The notes under the pieces are model-generated. The model saw only the letters and a list, made by a program, of their open reading frames with translations, had not been told where the DNA came from and searched no databases. This document shows positions 37,924-47,641 of a DNA stretch of 64,000 nucleotides, in pieces. Every line of letters begins with the position of its first letter. Within the stretch, counting starts at the first letter, position 1. The stretch is taken from contig CP078104.1 in assembly GCA_019203745.1 (NCBI GenBank), positions 1,687,001 through 1,751,000 on the forward strand. Reading direction: 5' to 3'. The stretch comes from Chryseobacterium sp. E1 (GTDB lineage Bacteria; Bacteroidota; Bacteroidia; Flavobacteriales; Weeksellaceae). Both the position numbers and the translations under genes were made by a program.

Positions 37924-39856
37924 TTACGCCGGTGTCATGCTGTTGTTCTTAGGATTGATATCCGGAACTACAGAAGCAGGATCCAGTTTTACCTCATCGA
38001 TCTCTTTATTGGAATCTACTTTGAAAGTCCATTCTGTATTTCTCTTCCAGACTTCAACAGGAATTTTCACTGTTTTTGAAGTTCCGTCTTTGAATTTTAC
38101 CTGAACAGTTGTAGGCATTGGAAGCTGTCCAAGGTTTTCAACGGTAATCTGGACTCCGTTTTTAAATTCTCCATTGATGTATTTTACATTTTTAACAGCC
38201 TGATCAATTTTCCATTTATTCAAAAACCATCCTCCAGTACCAGTTCAGTTCTTCTCCCGAAACATTTTCCATCGTATGGAAGAAATCCCATGGTGTAGGA
38301 TGTTTGAAAGCCCAACGGTTGATATAGGTTCTGAATGCCTTATCAAATTTTTCAGGCCCGAGAACTGCTTCCCTCAAAACAGCCAGCCCTGCTCCAGGTT
38401 TGTAATAAGCCAGAGCTCCGATGTTTCTTTCTTTCATATTATCCGGACCTACCATAACGGGCTCCAGATTGTCACCCATCAGAAAACCTCCTGTTCTTGC
38501 CAGATCTCTCTTTCTGTGATATTCACCCTTATTAAAAGCTTCTGTGGAAAGCCCGTTGATAAAGGTATTGAAACCTTCATCCATCCATGCAAATAATCTT
38601 TCGTTAGAGCCTACGATCATAGGAAACCAGTTGTGCCCGAATTCATGGTCCGTTACTCCCCAAAGGTCCTCTCCTTTTGAATCCATATGACAGAAAACAA
38701 TTCCCGGATATTCCATTCCGCCTTCGTTTCCTGCAACATTGGTAGCTGCCGGATACGTATATTCATACCATTTCTGTGAGTAATGCTCTATCGCTGCTTT
38801 TGTATATTCTGTAGATCTTCCCCAGGCTTTATCTCCGGCGCTTTCAACAGGGTAAGCTGAGATGGCCAGTGATTTTTTCCACTCGGAAGATTAATTTTTG
38901 CTGCATCCAGGATAAACCCTGCTGAGGAAGCCCAGGCAAAATCCCTGGTCTGCGTAATTTTAAATTTCCAGGTCTTTGTTCCGGAAGAGTTATTTTTCCC
39001 GATTTCGGATTCCGGACGTATGATTACTGTCTTGTCGCTGTTTCTGGCCTGATTCCATCTGCTGACTTCCTCTTTGCTGTAGACTTGCTTTTCATTCATA
39101 AGCTCCCCGGAGGCTACTACATAATGATTGGCAGGCACCGTAATATTGGCTGTTATATTTCCATATTCCAGATAAAATTCCGAAGCTCCCAGATAAGGCA
39201 GAGTATTCCAGCCCATCACGTCATCATACACGCACATTCTCGGATACCATTGCGCCATGGTAAAGATCTTCCCGTTCTTTGTTTCCTGCACCCCATTCTG
39301 TCTGAACCGTATTGCGGAGAAATAAAAGAATATTCGATGGCGATTCTGGCCACACCTCCTTTTGCTTTCAGCTCTTTTGGCAGGTCTATCTGCATTCTGG
39401 TATCCGTAATGGTATATTTTACCGCCTTGCCATCAAGCTTTACCGATTTAATGTTATACCCTCCGTCAAATTCCTCACCATGCGCTCCGTTTCTGCTTCC
39501 TGAAAGCGGCACTACTCCATTTCCACGGGAATCTTTGGAAAACAGGTTCTGATCCAGCTGTAACCAAAGAAAGCTTAATTGATCGGGACTATTGTTCGTG
39601 TAAGTGATTTCGGCGGTACCTGTAATTTCTTTTTATTTTCATCCAGGCTGACATTCAGATGATAGTCTGCTGAGTTCTGCCAATATGCATGACCGGGCTG
39701 TCCGCTTGCAGAACGGGTTTCTGAGCCCATCTGAGGATAAAAGAACGGTTTGAATGCTTCTACATAATCATATTTCGGAGTTTCCTGTGCATATACAGTT
39801 CCTGAAAACATCAAAACTGCAACTGTCGAAACAAGGGTTGGAAGTTTGAAATTCAT
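37924..39856 (-). CDS. M1-family metallopeptidase, copy 2 (several frame breaks)
   Basis: About 644 residues rejoined. Signal peptide [22 protein letters not shown]. Motifs GGMEYPG (substrate-binding region), [11 protein letters not shown] and MDEGFN (zinc ligands). Similar N-terminal design to copy 1 ([19 protein letters not shown] against ISVYDDYNGWDMLPH). Breaks near 39630, 39515, 39305, 38815, 38715 and 38220. The C-terminal region ([21 protein letters not shown]) is a beta-sandwich that M1 relatives often carry. Periplasmic or surface. Confidence 0.86.
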
Positions 39857-39885
39857 TTTAAATTATTATTTAGTACATAGTTATA

Positions 39886-39922
39886 AAAAAACTCCCGGAA
39901 TTGTTATATATCCGGGAGTTTT
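39886..39922 (-). terminator. terminator of the SDR gene
   Basis: AAAAACTCCCGGA..TCCGGGAGTTTTT, a stem of about 12 bp with flanking A and T runs. It touches the stop codon of the SDR gene and lies between it and the start of the M1 gene. Confidence 0.8.
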
Positions 39923-40818
39923 TTATGTATAAATTACGTTAATTTGACTTTTTGCTTTAATCATTGCTTCCAAAGCATCCCACATTTCTTTCGGAATTGC
40001 TTCAAGCATATTGAATTCTCCTGCTCCTGAAGCCATTCACCACCATCAATGGTTACCACTTCCCCGTTCATATAAGCTGAATAATCCGAAACCAGGTAGG
40101 CAGCAAGATTAGCAAGCTCCTGATGTTCTCCTACTCTTCTCAACGGAACTTTCTTTTTCATATCGAATTTTTCCTGAAGGTCACCGGGAAGAAGTCTGTC
40201 CCAGGCCCCTTTTGTAGGGAATGGTCCCGGAGCAATGGCATTGAAACGGATGCCGTATTTAGCCCATTCTACCGCTAAGGATCTGGTCATTGCCAAAACT
40301 CCCGCTTTTGCACAGGCTGACGGCACTACATACGCTGAACCTGTCCAGGCATAAGTTGTTACGATATTCAGAACGGTTCCCGGAGTTTTAGAGTCTATCC
40401 AGTGTTTTCCTACTGAAAGGGTACAATTTTTCGTTCCTTTTAAAACAATGTCCAGAATAGAATCAAATGCAGAGTGAGTCAATTTTTCCGTTGGAGAGAT
40501 AAAGTTTCCGGCAGCATTGTTCAACAGGATATCAATCTTCCCGAATTCTTTCAAAGCTGCTTCTTTCATCGCTTCTACCTCATCCCAGTTTCTCACGTCA
40601 CAGGCTACACAAAGTACCTTTCCTCCTGTTTCATCTTCCAGTTCTTTAGCAGTTGTCTGTAATTTTTCAAGATTTCTGGAAGTAATGACCACATGGGCAC
40701 CCAATTCGAGAAAATATTTGGTCATTGCTTTTCCAAGGCCGCTTCCGCCTCCTGTTACAATCGCTACTTTATCTTTCAGTGCTCCTTCACGAAGCATCGG
40801 TTGTGTATATAGACTCAT
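39923..40818 (-). CDS. 2,4-dienoyl-CoA reductase-like SDR (one frame break)
   Basis: Short-chain dehydrogenase, about 298 residues. Cofactor motif TGGGSGLGKAM; LLNNAAGNFISPTEKL; and VVPSACAKAGVLAMTRSLAVEW, in which the classical YxxxK Tyr is replaced, as in peroxisomal and bacterial 2,4-dienoyl-CoA reductases; APGPFPTKGAW also fits. One G is missing near 40033, after which the tail GEFNMLEAIPKEMWDALEAM is read. Expected role: NADPH reduction of dienoyl-CoA from unsaturated fatty acids. Confidence 0.8.
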
Positions 40819-40929
40819 AAAATATTTTTTCTTAAAAATAATAAATATTGAAACGCAATCCTTTAAAATAGATTGATAAATAATGCAGCAAATAATAAAA
40901 ACAGGCGAACCATAACCTTATTCAATAAA

Positions 40930-40962
40930 AACAACCCAACCGTCAACGGTCAGATTGTTCTT
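40930..40962 (-). terminator. terminator of the DUF1573 gene
   Basis: On the minus strand CAATCTGACCGT-TG-ACGGTTGGGTTG can pair over 12 bp including G-U pairs, followed by TTTTTATT. Confidence 0.6.
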
Positions 40963-40985
40963 CTTTACTTTTTTAAATATAATAA

Positions 40986-41395
40986 CTAGGAAACAACTAT
41001 TCCTCTGAATGAAAGCGTTTTAGGTGTTTTACTTTCACTAGTGGTAACGTTTACTGTTTTCATAAACGGACCGGCGGCAGCAGCATTATAACTCGCTTCT
41101 ACAAATCCTTTTTCCCCGGCTGGATAGGAGTCTTTGTATAGTCAGCGGTTGTGCATCCGCATGAAGGTGCTACATTTTGTATAATGATCGGTTTTGAACT
41201 TGTATTGGTAAATTCAAATCTGATCAGCTTTGCTTTTCCCTGAGGAATATTGCCTACATCTATAGATTCTGATTTCCATTTAATGGCATCAGCGACAATT
41301 TTTACAATAGAAGGCGCATCTGCAGTAAGTATATTCGCATAGAACGGAGAAAATGCCAGGACAGCTAAAACAGCAGTAATTTTTAGTTTTTTCAT
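40986..41395 (-). CDS. DUF1573 domain protein, secreted (one frame break)
   Basis: About 136 residues. Signal peptide MKKLKITAVLAVLAFSPFYA. The domain core FEFTNTSSKPIIIQNVAPSCGCTTADYTKTPIQPG is the DUF1573 immunoglobulin-like signature with CGC. One G is missing near 41122; the repaired tail is VTTSESKTPKTLSFRGIVVS. Periplasmic or surface. It is divergent from the second two-component pair and shares a region with GTTAAT boxes. Confidence 0.8.
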
Positions 41396-41452
41396 GAGTA
41401 CAAATTTTTGTTAATAATTAAAAAGAAACTGATATTTATCTTTTTGATATAG

Positions 41453-41460
41453 CAAATGTA
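41453..41460 (-). promoter_or_regulatory. -7 box for the DUF1573 gene
   Basis: TACATTTG on the minus strand is an exact TAnnTTTG box about 60 bp upstream of the ATG. No TTTG is seen at -33; a GTTAA unit starts at 41483 instead. Confidence 0.35.
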
Positions 41461-41482
41461 ACAGTGATTACCGATGCGGCTT

Positions 41483-41520
41483 GTTAAGCGCTTTCAAACA
41501 TTTGTTAATAAGTTGTTAAT
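41483..41520. promoter_or_regulatory. GTTAAT direct repeats upstream of the second two-component pair
   Basis: GTTAAT at 41504-41509 and 41515-41520 are exactly 11 bp apart; a GTTAA at 41483-41487 lies 21 bp upstream. The last unit occupies the -33 position of the kinase promoter, where an OmpR-family activator would contact polymerase. Confidence 0.55.
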
Positions 41521-41537
41521 GACAAAAAATAAATAGA

Positions 41538-41545
41538 TATTTTTG
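41538..41545 (+). promoter_or_regulatory. -7 box for the second two-component pair
   Basis: TATTTTTG is an exact TAnnTTTG box 19 bp before the kinase ATG at 41565. The -33 position (41515-41518) holds GTTA instead of TTTG. Confidence 0.4.
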
Positions 41546-41564
41546 GATAATATTGCCTTTGTAA

Positions 41565-42813
41565 ATGGGAATCAAAAACTTAATATCATCATCAGCCTTG
41601 GGTTTGTTGCTATCATCGGAATCTTGATAGCTCAGCTTCTCTGGACCCGACAGGCCTACAATCTTGAAGATAAAAAGTTTAACCAAACCGTGAATATTGC
41701 ATTGCTGGAAGTGGTAGAAAAGCTGTCAGAAGGAAAGACGTCCTTTACAGAAAGCCCTATACAAAACATTTCCAATGATTATTACGTAGTCAATATCAAT
41801 AATGAATTTCATCCCACAGTACTTGAATATTATCTGAAAACAGAATTTAACAGGTTCCAGATCAATACCAACTATGTTTATGCGCTCTACAATTGCCATA
41901 GTGACAGGATGATCTATGGAAAATATGTTTCTACCCATCAGAAAAGCACTCATAAAACGGTCAACTTTCCAAAGCATAAGAATCTCGTCTACTACTTTTC
42001 TATACGATTTCCGGATAAGGCTACTTATCTGGTCAGCTCACTACGGTTCTGGTATATTCTGACATTCGCCCTGATTATCATCCTTCTTGTGTATGTATAT
42101 TCTATTTATACCATTATTCAGCAGAAAAAATTCTCAGAGCTCCAACGGGATTTTATCAATAATATGACACATGAGTTCAAGACTCCTTTATCTTCCATAC
42201 TTCTGGCATCGGAAGCTCTTACCAAGCAGGAAACAGTTAAGGAAAATCCTAAACTGAAGACCTATACTTCCATTATTACGGATCAGAGTTACAAGCTTAA
42301 TAATCATATTGAAAAAATATTAAATATTGCAAAAACCGATGCATCCGGATTAACTCTGAAACTTCAGAGAATCGTTTTACTGCCCTTCATTACGGAAATT
42401 GCAGACTCTATACAACAGAAAAATGAAAATCTCAACATCCGTATAGACCTTGATGATACCGATGTCATCATTGCAGATGAATTTCACTTTACCAATATCA
42501 TCTACAATATTCTGGACAACTCTATAAAATATTGTGATACGGCTCCTGATATTTTGATATCTTCCTTTAAAGATTCAAAAGGGCTTCATTTAAAATTTAA
42601 AGATAACGGAATTGGAATTCCTTCTAAAAACATACCCCATATTTTTGATAAATTTTATAGGGTAAGTACTCAAAAAAGTGATGAAGTGAACGGTTTTGGG
42701 CTGGGACTTTTCTATGTAAAAAAGTCATTCAGCAACATAACTGGAAAATATCGGTTGAAAATAATACGGATAAGGGAATTACAATTACCCTATTTTTACC
42801 GTTTTTAAATTAA
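41565..42813 (+). CDS. sensor histidine kinase, second OmpR-type pair (two frame breaks)
   Basis: About 416 residues. I take ATG at 41565 (MGIK...LNIIISLGFVAIIGILIA) and assume one A is missing in the run near 41575; otherwise the frame starts at a TTG (41543). Two membrane helices flank a periplasmic domain of about 125 residues. HisKA NNMTHEFKTPLSSIL; HATPase_c with NILDNSIKYCD, DNGIGIP and GFGLGLFYVKK. The second break near 42722 moves the tail to ENNTDKGITITLFLPFLN. It lies 12 bp before its regulator. Its architecture is like the first pair. Confidence 0.87.
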
Positions 42814-42825
42814 TCTGTACCCCTC

Positions 42826-43506
42826 ATGGAAAAATCTAAAATTCTATATGCCGAAGATGATGAGACGATCGCTTTCCTGATTCAGGACAGCCTGGAAACG
42901 TACTATGATATTTCCTGCTATCCCGACGGAAAATCTGCCCTGGAAGCTTTTAATACTCAGAATTTTGACATTTGCCTTTTAGATATCACGATGCCCGGCA
43001 TCAACGGATTTGAGCTGGCTCAATATATCCGTGATAAAAATACAGAGATTCCCATTATTTTCATTTCTGCCAAAGCATTGAAGGAAGACCGGATCAAAGG
43101 ATTGAAAATAGGTGCAGATGATTATCTTGTAAAGCCCTTCAGTATTGAAGAGCTGATCCTGAAAATAGAAGTTTTTCTGAAACGTACCCGGAAGACGAAC
43201 GCTCATCCATTACAGTATAAAGTCGGGAAATATAATTTTGATCCTAAAAATTACACTTTACAGGATTCACTCAATACCATTACTCTTACCCAAAGGGAAT
43301 CTGAGCTGTTACTCTACTTCATCCGTCACAAAAATACGGTTGTAAAAAGACAGGAAATTCTGAAAGCAATCTGGGGAGATGATGATTATTTTATGGGAAG
43401 AAGCCTGGATGTATTTATTTCGAGACTCAGGAAAGTATTTGTGAATGAAGAAAATATTTCCATCGAAAATCTTCACGGAATAGGTTTCCGGTTCTCTGAA
43501 AAATAA
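42826..43506 (+). CDS. OmpR-family response regulator, second pair
   Basis: 226 residues, intact. Receiver with YAEDDE, phospho-Asp in ICLLDITMPGINGFE and Lys in ADDYLVKPFS; winged helix with LTQRESELLLYF and FMGRSLDVFISRLRKVF, nearly the same recognition region as the first regulator (GRSLDVFISR in both). This similarity fits the shared GTTAAT boxes. Likely targets: its own operon, the DUF1573 gene, and perhaps the GH92 gene downstream. Confidence 0.93.
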   Translation: MEKSKILYAEDDETIAFLIQDSLETYYDISCYPDGKSALEAFNTQNFDICLLDITMPGINGFELAQYIRDKNTEIPIIFISAKALKEDRIKGLKIGADDYLVKPFSIEELILKIEVFLKRTRKTNAHPLQYKVGKYNFDPKNYTLQDSLNTITLTQRESELLLYFIRHKNTVVKRQEILKAIWGDDDYFMGRSLDVFISRLRKVFVNEENISIENLHGIGFRFSEK

Positions 43507-43591
43507 ACCGGAGCATTTTTATATAAATTACAATACGGGAAGATTATTCTTTAAATTTTTAATTATTTTTATCTTTTAATAATCTGATTTT

Positions 43592-45884
43592 ATGAAAAAA
43601 ACCGGGTCTACTATTTTTCTTTCATTATTATTTTTGCTTCAGCCTTCAGGGCACAAAAATTTGAAAAGCTGTATCAATATGTAAATCCACTCATCGGAAC
43701 TGAAAAAATGGGACATACTTATCCCGGTGCTACCGTTCCTTTTGGAGCTATACAACTGAGTCCTGAAACGGATACCATTTCTTATGAGCTGAACGGTAAA
43801 TACAATGGTGAAGTTTATAAATATTGCGCAGGCTACCGTTATGAAGATAAAACAATCACAGGCTTTAGCTCTACCCACTTCAGTGGTACGGGCCATTCTG
43901 ACCTTGGAGATTTTCTCATCATACCTACCATAGGAAAACTACAGCTTAATCCGGGTACTGCTTCTCATCCCGAAAACGGCTACAGAAGCAGGTTTTCACA
44001 TCAGAATGAAACAGCAGAAGCAGGCTATTATAAAGTAAAGCTTGATGACCATAATATCCTTGCAGAGCTTACGGCAACCACCAGAGTGGGAGTTCACCGT
44101 TATACTTTCCCAAAATCTGACCAGGCCCATATTATTCTGGATCTGATGGCCGGAATTTACAATTATGACGGAAAAAATATATGGACCTACGCCCGTGTGG
44201 AAAATGGAAACACAATCACCGGTTATCGGCAGACGAATGGCTGGGCAAGAACAAGAACCGTTTATTTTGCCATGAAGTTTTCAAAGCCTTTTAAATCTTA
44301 TGGACAGAAAAGCTATGATGAAAAGCAGGTATATAAAGGATTCTGGAGAAAATTCGATCAGACAAAGAACTTTCCGGAAATCGCAGGAAAAAACCTGAAA
44401 ATGTATTTTGATTTTGATACTCAGGAAAATGAAGCCATTGAAGTCAGGCTCGCTATTTCTCCCGTAAGCCAGTCTAATGCACTGGAAAATCTTGAAAAAG
44501 AAACGGGAAATTTATCTTTTGACCAGATAAAGCCCAGACACAGGAGACCTGGAATAAAGAACTTAATAAAATTATCATCAAAGGTTCAGACACAGAAAAA
44601 ACAATTTTTATACGGCAATGTACCATACTTTCATCAATCCCACTACCTATATGGACGTAAACGGAGAGTATAAAGGTCTGGATCAGAATATTCATAAAGC
44701 AACGGACTTCACCCATTATACTACATTTTCCCTGTGGGATACTTACCGGGCACTTCATCCGCTATTCAATATCATCCAGCCCAAAAGAAATGGTGATATG
44801 GTGAAATCTATGATGGCTCATTACAATCAGTTTTCTATGAAAATGTTACCCATCTGGTCTCATTATGCCAACGACAACTGGTGTATGAGCGGCTATCACA
44901 GTGTAAGTGTAGTTGCTGACGCCATTATTAAAGGAAATTATGACGGTGATCCCAAAGAAGCTTTAAAAGCCTGTATAGAAACAGCCAGCAAAAGAGACTA
45001 CGAGGGCATAGGCCAATACATTGACCTGGGTTATATTCCTGCTGAAAAAAACGGAACTTCAGTTTCCAATACGTTGGAGTATGCTTATGATGACTGGGCT
45101 ATTGCTCAGTTGGCAAAACACTTGGGGAAACAGAGGTTTATAATCGGTTTATCAAACGCTCTGAAAACTGGAAGAATAATTTCGATCCCACCATTGGATT
45201 TATGCGTCCCCGTCTTTCTGATGGAAGTTTTAAAAAAGATTTTGATGTTCTCAGCACCCATGGACAGGGTTTTATAGAAGGTAATTCATGGAACTATAGT
45301 TTTTTTGTTCCGCAGAATCCGGACGAACTGATCAAAATGATGGGTGGGAAAAAGAAGTTTGCGGCAAAGCTGGATGAATTATTTACGATGCATCTTCCGG
45401 ATGAGTTTTTGCAGATACTGAAGATATTACAAGAGAAGGAATCATCGGTGGATACGTCCACGGAAATGAACCTGCACACCATGTTGCTTATCTTTATAAC
45501 CGGGCAGGACAGCCCTGGAAAACCCAGGCACAGATCCGCCGTATTTTGGAAATGCAGTACAAAGCAACTCCGGACGGATTGGGAGGAAATGATGATGCGG
45601 GACAAATGAGTGCATGGTATATTTTGAGTACATTAGGTTTCTATCCTGTTGCTCCCGGCTCAGAGGACTATTCAATTGGAAGCCCGGCTATTGACCATGC
45701 GGTTTTAAATATGGAAAACGGAAAATCTTTTGAAATTGAAGCCGTCAATCAGAGTCCGAAAAATGTATATGTTCAGAAAGTTATATTGAATGGAAAAGAA
45801 ATTAAAGATTTCACATTAATGCATTCTGATATTGTAAAAGGCGGTAAGCTTACATTTTATATGGGGAATAAAGCGAAAAAATAA
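43592..45884 (+). CDS. GH92-family alpha-mannosidase, secreted (several frame breaks)
   Basis: About 765 residues rejoined. Signal-like start MKKTGSTIF... then YQYVNPLIGTEKMGHTYPGA. Family motifs TFSLWDTYRALHPL, MSGYHSVSVVADA, EGNSWNYSFFVPQ (acid Glu) and GGNDDAGQMSAWYILS (base Asp region) mark GH92. Breaks near 43615, 44535, 45150 and 45415. GH92 enzymes trim alpha-1,2/1,3-mannose from N-glycans or mannans with calcium. It follows the second two-component pair by 85 bp. Confidence 0.88.
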
Positions 45885-45902
45885 AACCGGTATAAATAAA
45901 AT

Positions 45903-45972
45903 TCTCACAGATTGCACAGATTTGGCAGATGACTGAGCTATAAAATCTGCGTGATCTGTGCAATCTGCGAGA
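45903..45972. repeat. 28-bp imperfect inverted repeat downstream of GH92
   Basis: The left arm at 45903-45930 (TCTCACAGATTGCACAGATT...) pairs with the right arm at 45945-45972 (ATCTGCGTGATCTGTGCAAT...) with about 24 of 28 matches and a 14-bp loop. It is a strong hairpin with no T run. Similar CAGATT-palindromes occur widely in Bacteroidota intergenic DNA, as I recall. Confidence 0.6.
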
Positions 45973-46013
45973 GATAAAAATATCTTTTAATTCCTATTGA
46001 TTTAAAATAAGTT

Positions 46014-46076
46014 TTGGCTAAAGCCAACGGAATATTTATAATTTTAAAAGCGGGCTAAAGCCCGCTCCTATTGAAT
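46014..46076. repeat. two-hairpin intergenic repeat, copy 1
   Basis: TTGGCTAAAGCCAA (46014-46027), 22-bp spacer, GCGGGCTAAAGCCCGC (46050-46065), then TCCTATTGAATTA. Both palindromes share the core GGCTAAAGCC. Further copies are at 54811 and 60687. Confidence 0.75.
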
Positions 46077-46112
46077 TATTATAATATCCGGTTATGATCC
46101 GACTATCTTTTA

Positions 46113-47445
46113 TTACTCCACTTCAAAAAGCAAACGCTCCCCAAACTTCTCTTCTGCAATCTTTCCGTTATCATATACCAGATGACCGTTTACAAAAGTA
46201 TGGGTAACCTTGGAATGGAAGTTGGTTCCCTCCAATGGGCTCCAACCGCATTTGTACAGCAAATTGTCTTTAGCAACAGTCCAGTCAGCATTTAAATCTA
46301 CCAATACAAGATCTGCTTTATAGCCTTCTTTTACGAAACCTCTTTTCTCCACTCTGAAAAGGATAGCAGGATTATGAGACATTTTCTCCACTATTTTTTC
46401 AAGGGAAATTTTACCGTTTTTATAATTTTCAAGCATTACAACTAATGAATGCTGTACCAATGGTGCTCCTGAAGGACATTTTGTATAGACATTATTCTTC
46501 TCTTCCGCAGTATGTGGAGCATGATCTGGCAATAACGTCAATTCTGTCATCTAAAAGAGCCTCCCATAGGGCATCTTTATCCTTTTGTGTTTTCACTGCT
46601 GGATTCCATTTGATCAATCCGCCTTTTGTTTCGTAATCGTCATTGGTAAAGGTAAGGTGATGAACACAAACCTCAGCAGTAATCTTTTTATCTTTTAAAG
46701 GAATGTCATTTCTGAAAAGCTCCATTTCCTTTGCTGTTGAAAGATGGAAAACATGAAGTCTTGCACCGGTTTTCTGAGCAAGTTCAATGGCTTTGGATGA
46801 AGATTTATAGCATGCTTCTTCACTTCTGATCAGGTGATGAAATTTCACCGGAATATCTTCACCATATTCATCTATATATTTCTGCGTATTGGCTCTGATG
46901 GTTGCTTCATCTTCACAATGAACGGCAATAAGCATTTTCGTATTGCTGAAAATATTTTCCAGAGTTTCAGGATTATCTACCAGCATGTTTCCTGTGGAAG
47001 AACCCAGGAACAATTTAATTCCGGGAACGTTTCTGGGATCAGTCTTTAAAACTTCTTCAAGGTTATCATTAGTTCCTCCCATCATAAAACCATAATTGGC
47101 ATAGGCCTTTTGGGAAGCTATCTCATATTTATCCGCCAGCAATTCCTGGGTTACGGCATTGGGTACCGTATTGGGCTGATCGATAAAACTGGTTACTCCA
47201 CCTGCAATGGCAGCCCTTGATTCACTTTCAATATCTCCTTTATGAGTCAGGCCCGGCTCACGGAAATGCACCTGGTCATCAATCACTCCCGGAAGAAGGT
47301 ACTTTCCTGAACCGTCAATAATCTGGTCTGCATCTTCTGTAATACCGGAACTTATTTTAGAGATTAAATCATTTTCTATTAAGACATCACCTTCAAAGAT
47401 CCGGCCTTCGTTGACGATGTTTACATTTTTGATTAGGATTTTCAT
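46113..47445 (-). CDS. pyrC: dihydroorotase (one frame break)
   Basis: Class I zinc amidohydrolase that closes the dihydroorotate ring in pyrimidine synthesis. Start MKILIKNVNIVNEG; metal-binding VHFREPGLTHKGD near residue 60; GGVTSFIDQPNT; KLFLGSSTGNM; AVHCED; and DHAPHTAEEK, whose Asp is catalytic. The frame breaks near 46527, just before DHAPHT, best cured by two bases (a lost CA). The tail NGHLVYDNGKIAEEKFGERL is typical. About 444 residues. Confidence 0.88.
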
Positions 47446-47617
47446 TATACGTAGAAATTAGATATTAGATCATAAAATTCTGAAAAATTGGTGATTCCGG
47501 TAATGAAAATACAGTTACTTCATTTTTGAATCCCAATACTCAGCTTCTATAAAAAGCAAAATTAAGGTTTATGAATGAATTTTAATATCACCGGATACAA
47601 ATCAATTTCTAAATATT

Positions 47618-47625
47618 TACATTTG
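47618..47625 (+). promoter_or_regulatory. -7 box before the flippase gene
   Basis: TACATTTG is an exact TAnnTTTG box ending 16 bp before the TTG start of the flippase gene. No good -33 TTTG is visible. A transcript starting about 7 bp downstream would contain no upstream ATG, which supports the TTG start. Confidence 0.35.
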
Positions 47626-47641
47626 CATAAAATTTTTCGAA

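Noticed and set aside
39085..39552. Plus-strand open frame of 155 codons
   Set aside because: Antisense to the second M1 peptidase, which accounts for the region.
45903..46076. CRISPR array
   Set aside because: The repeats are inverted and of two kinds, with no regular spacer series; no cas gene is present in the window.
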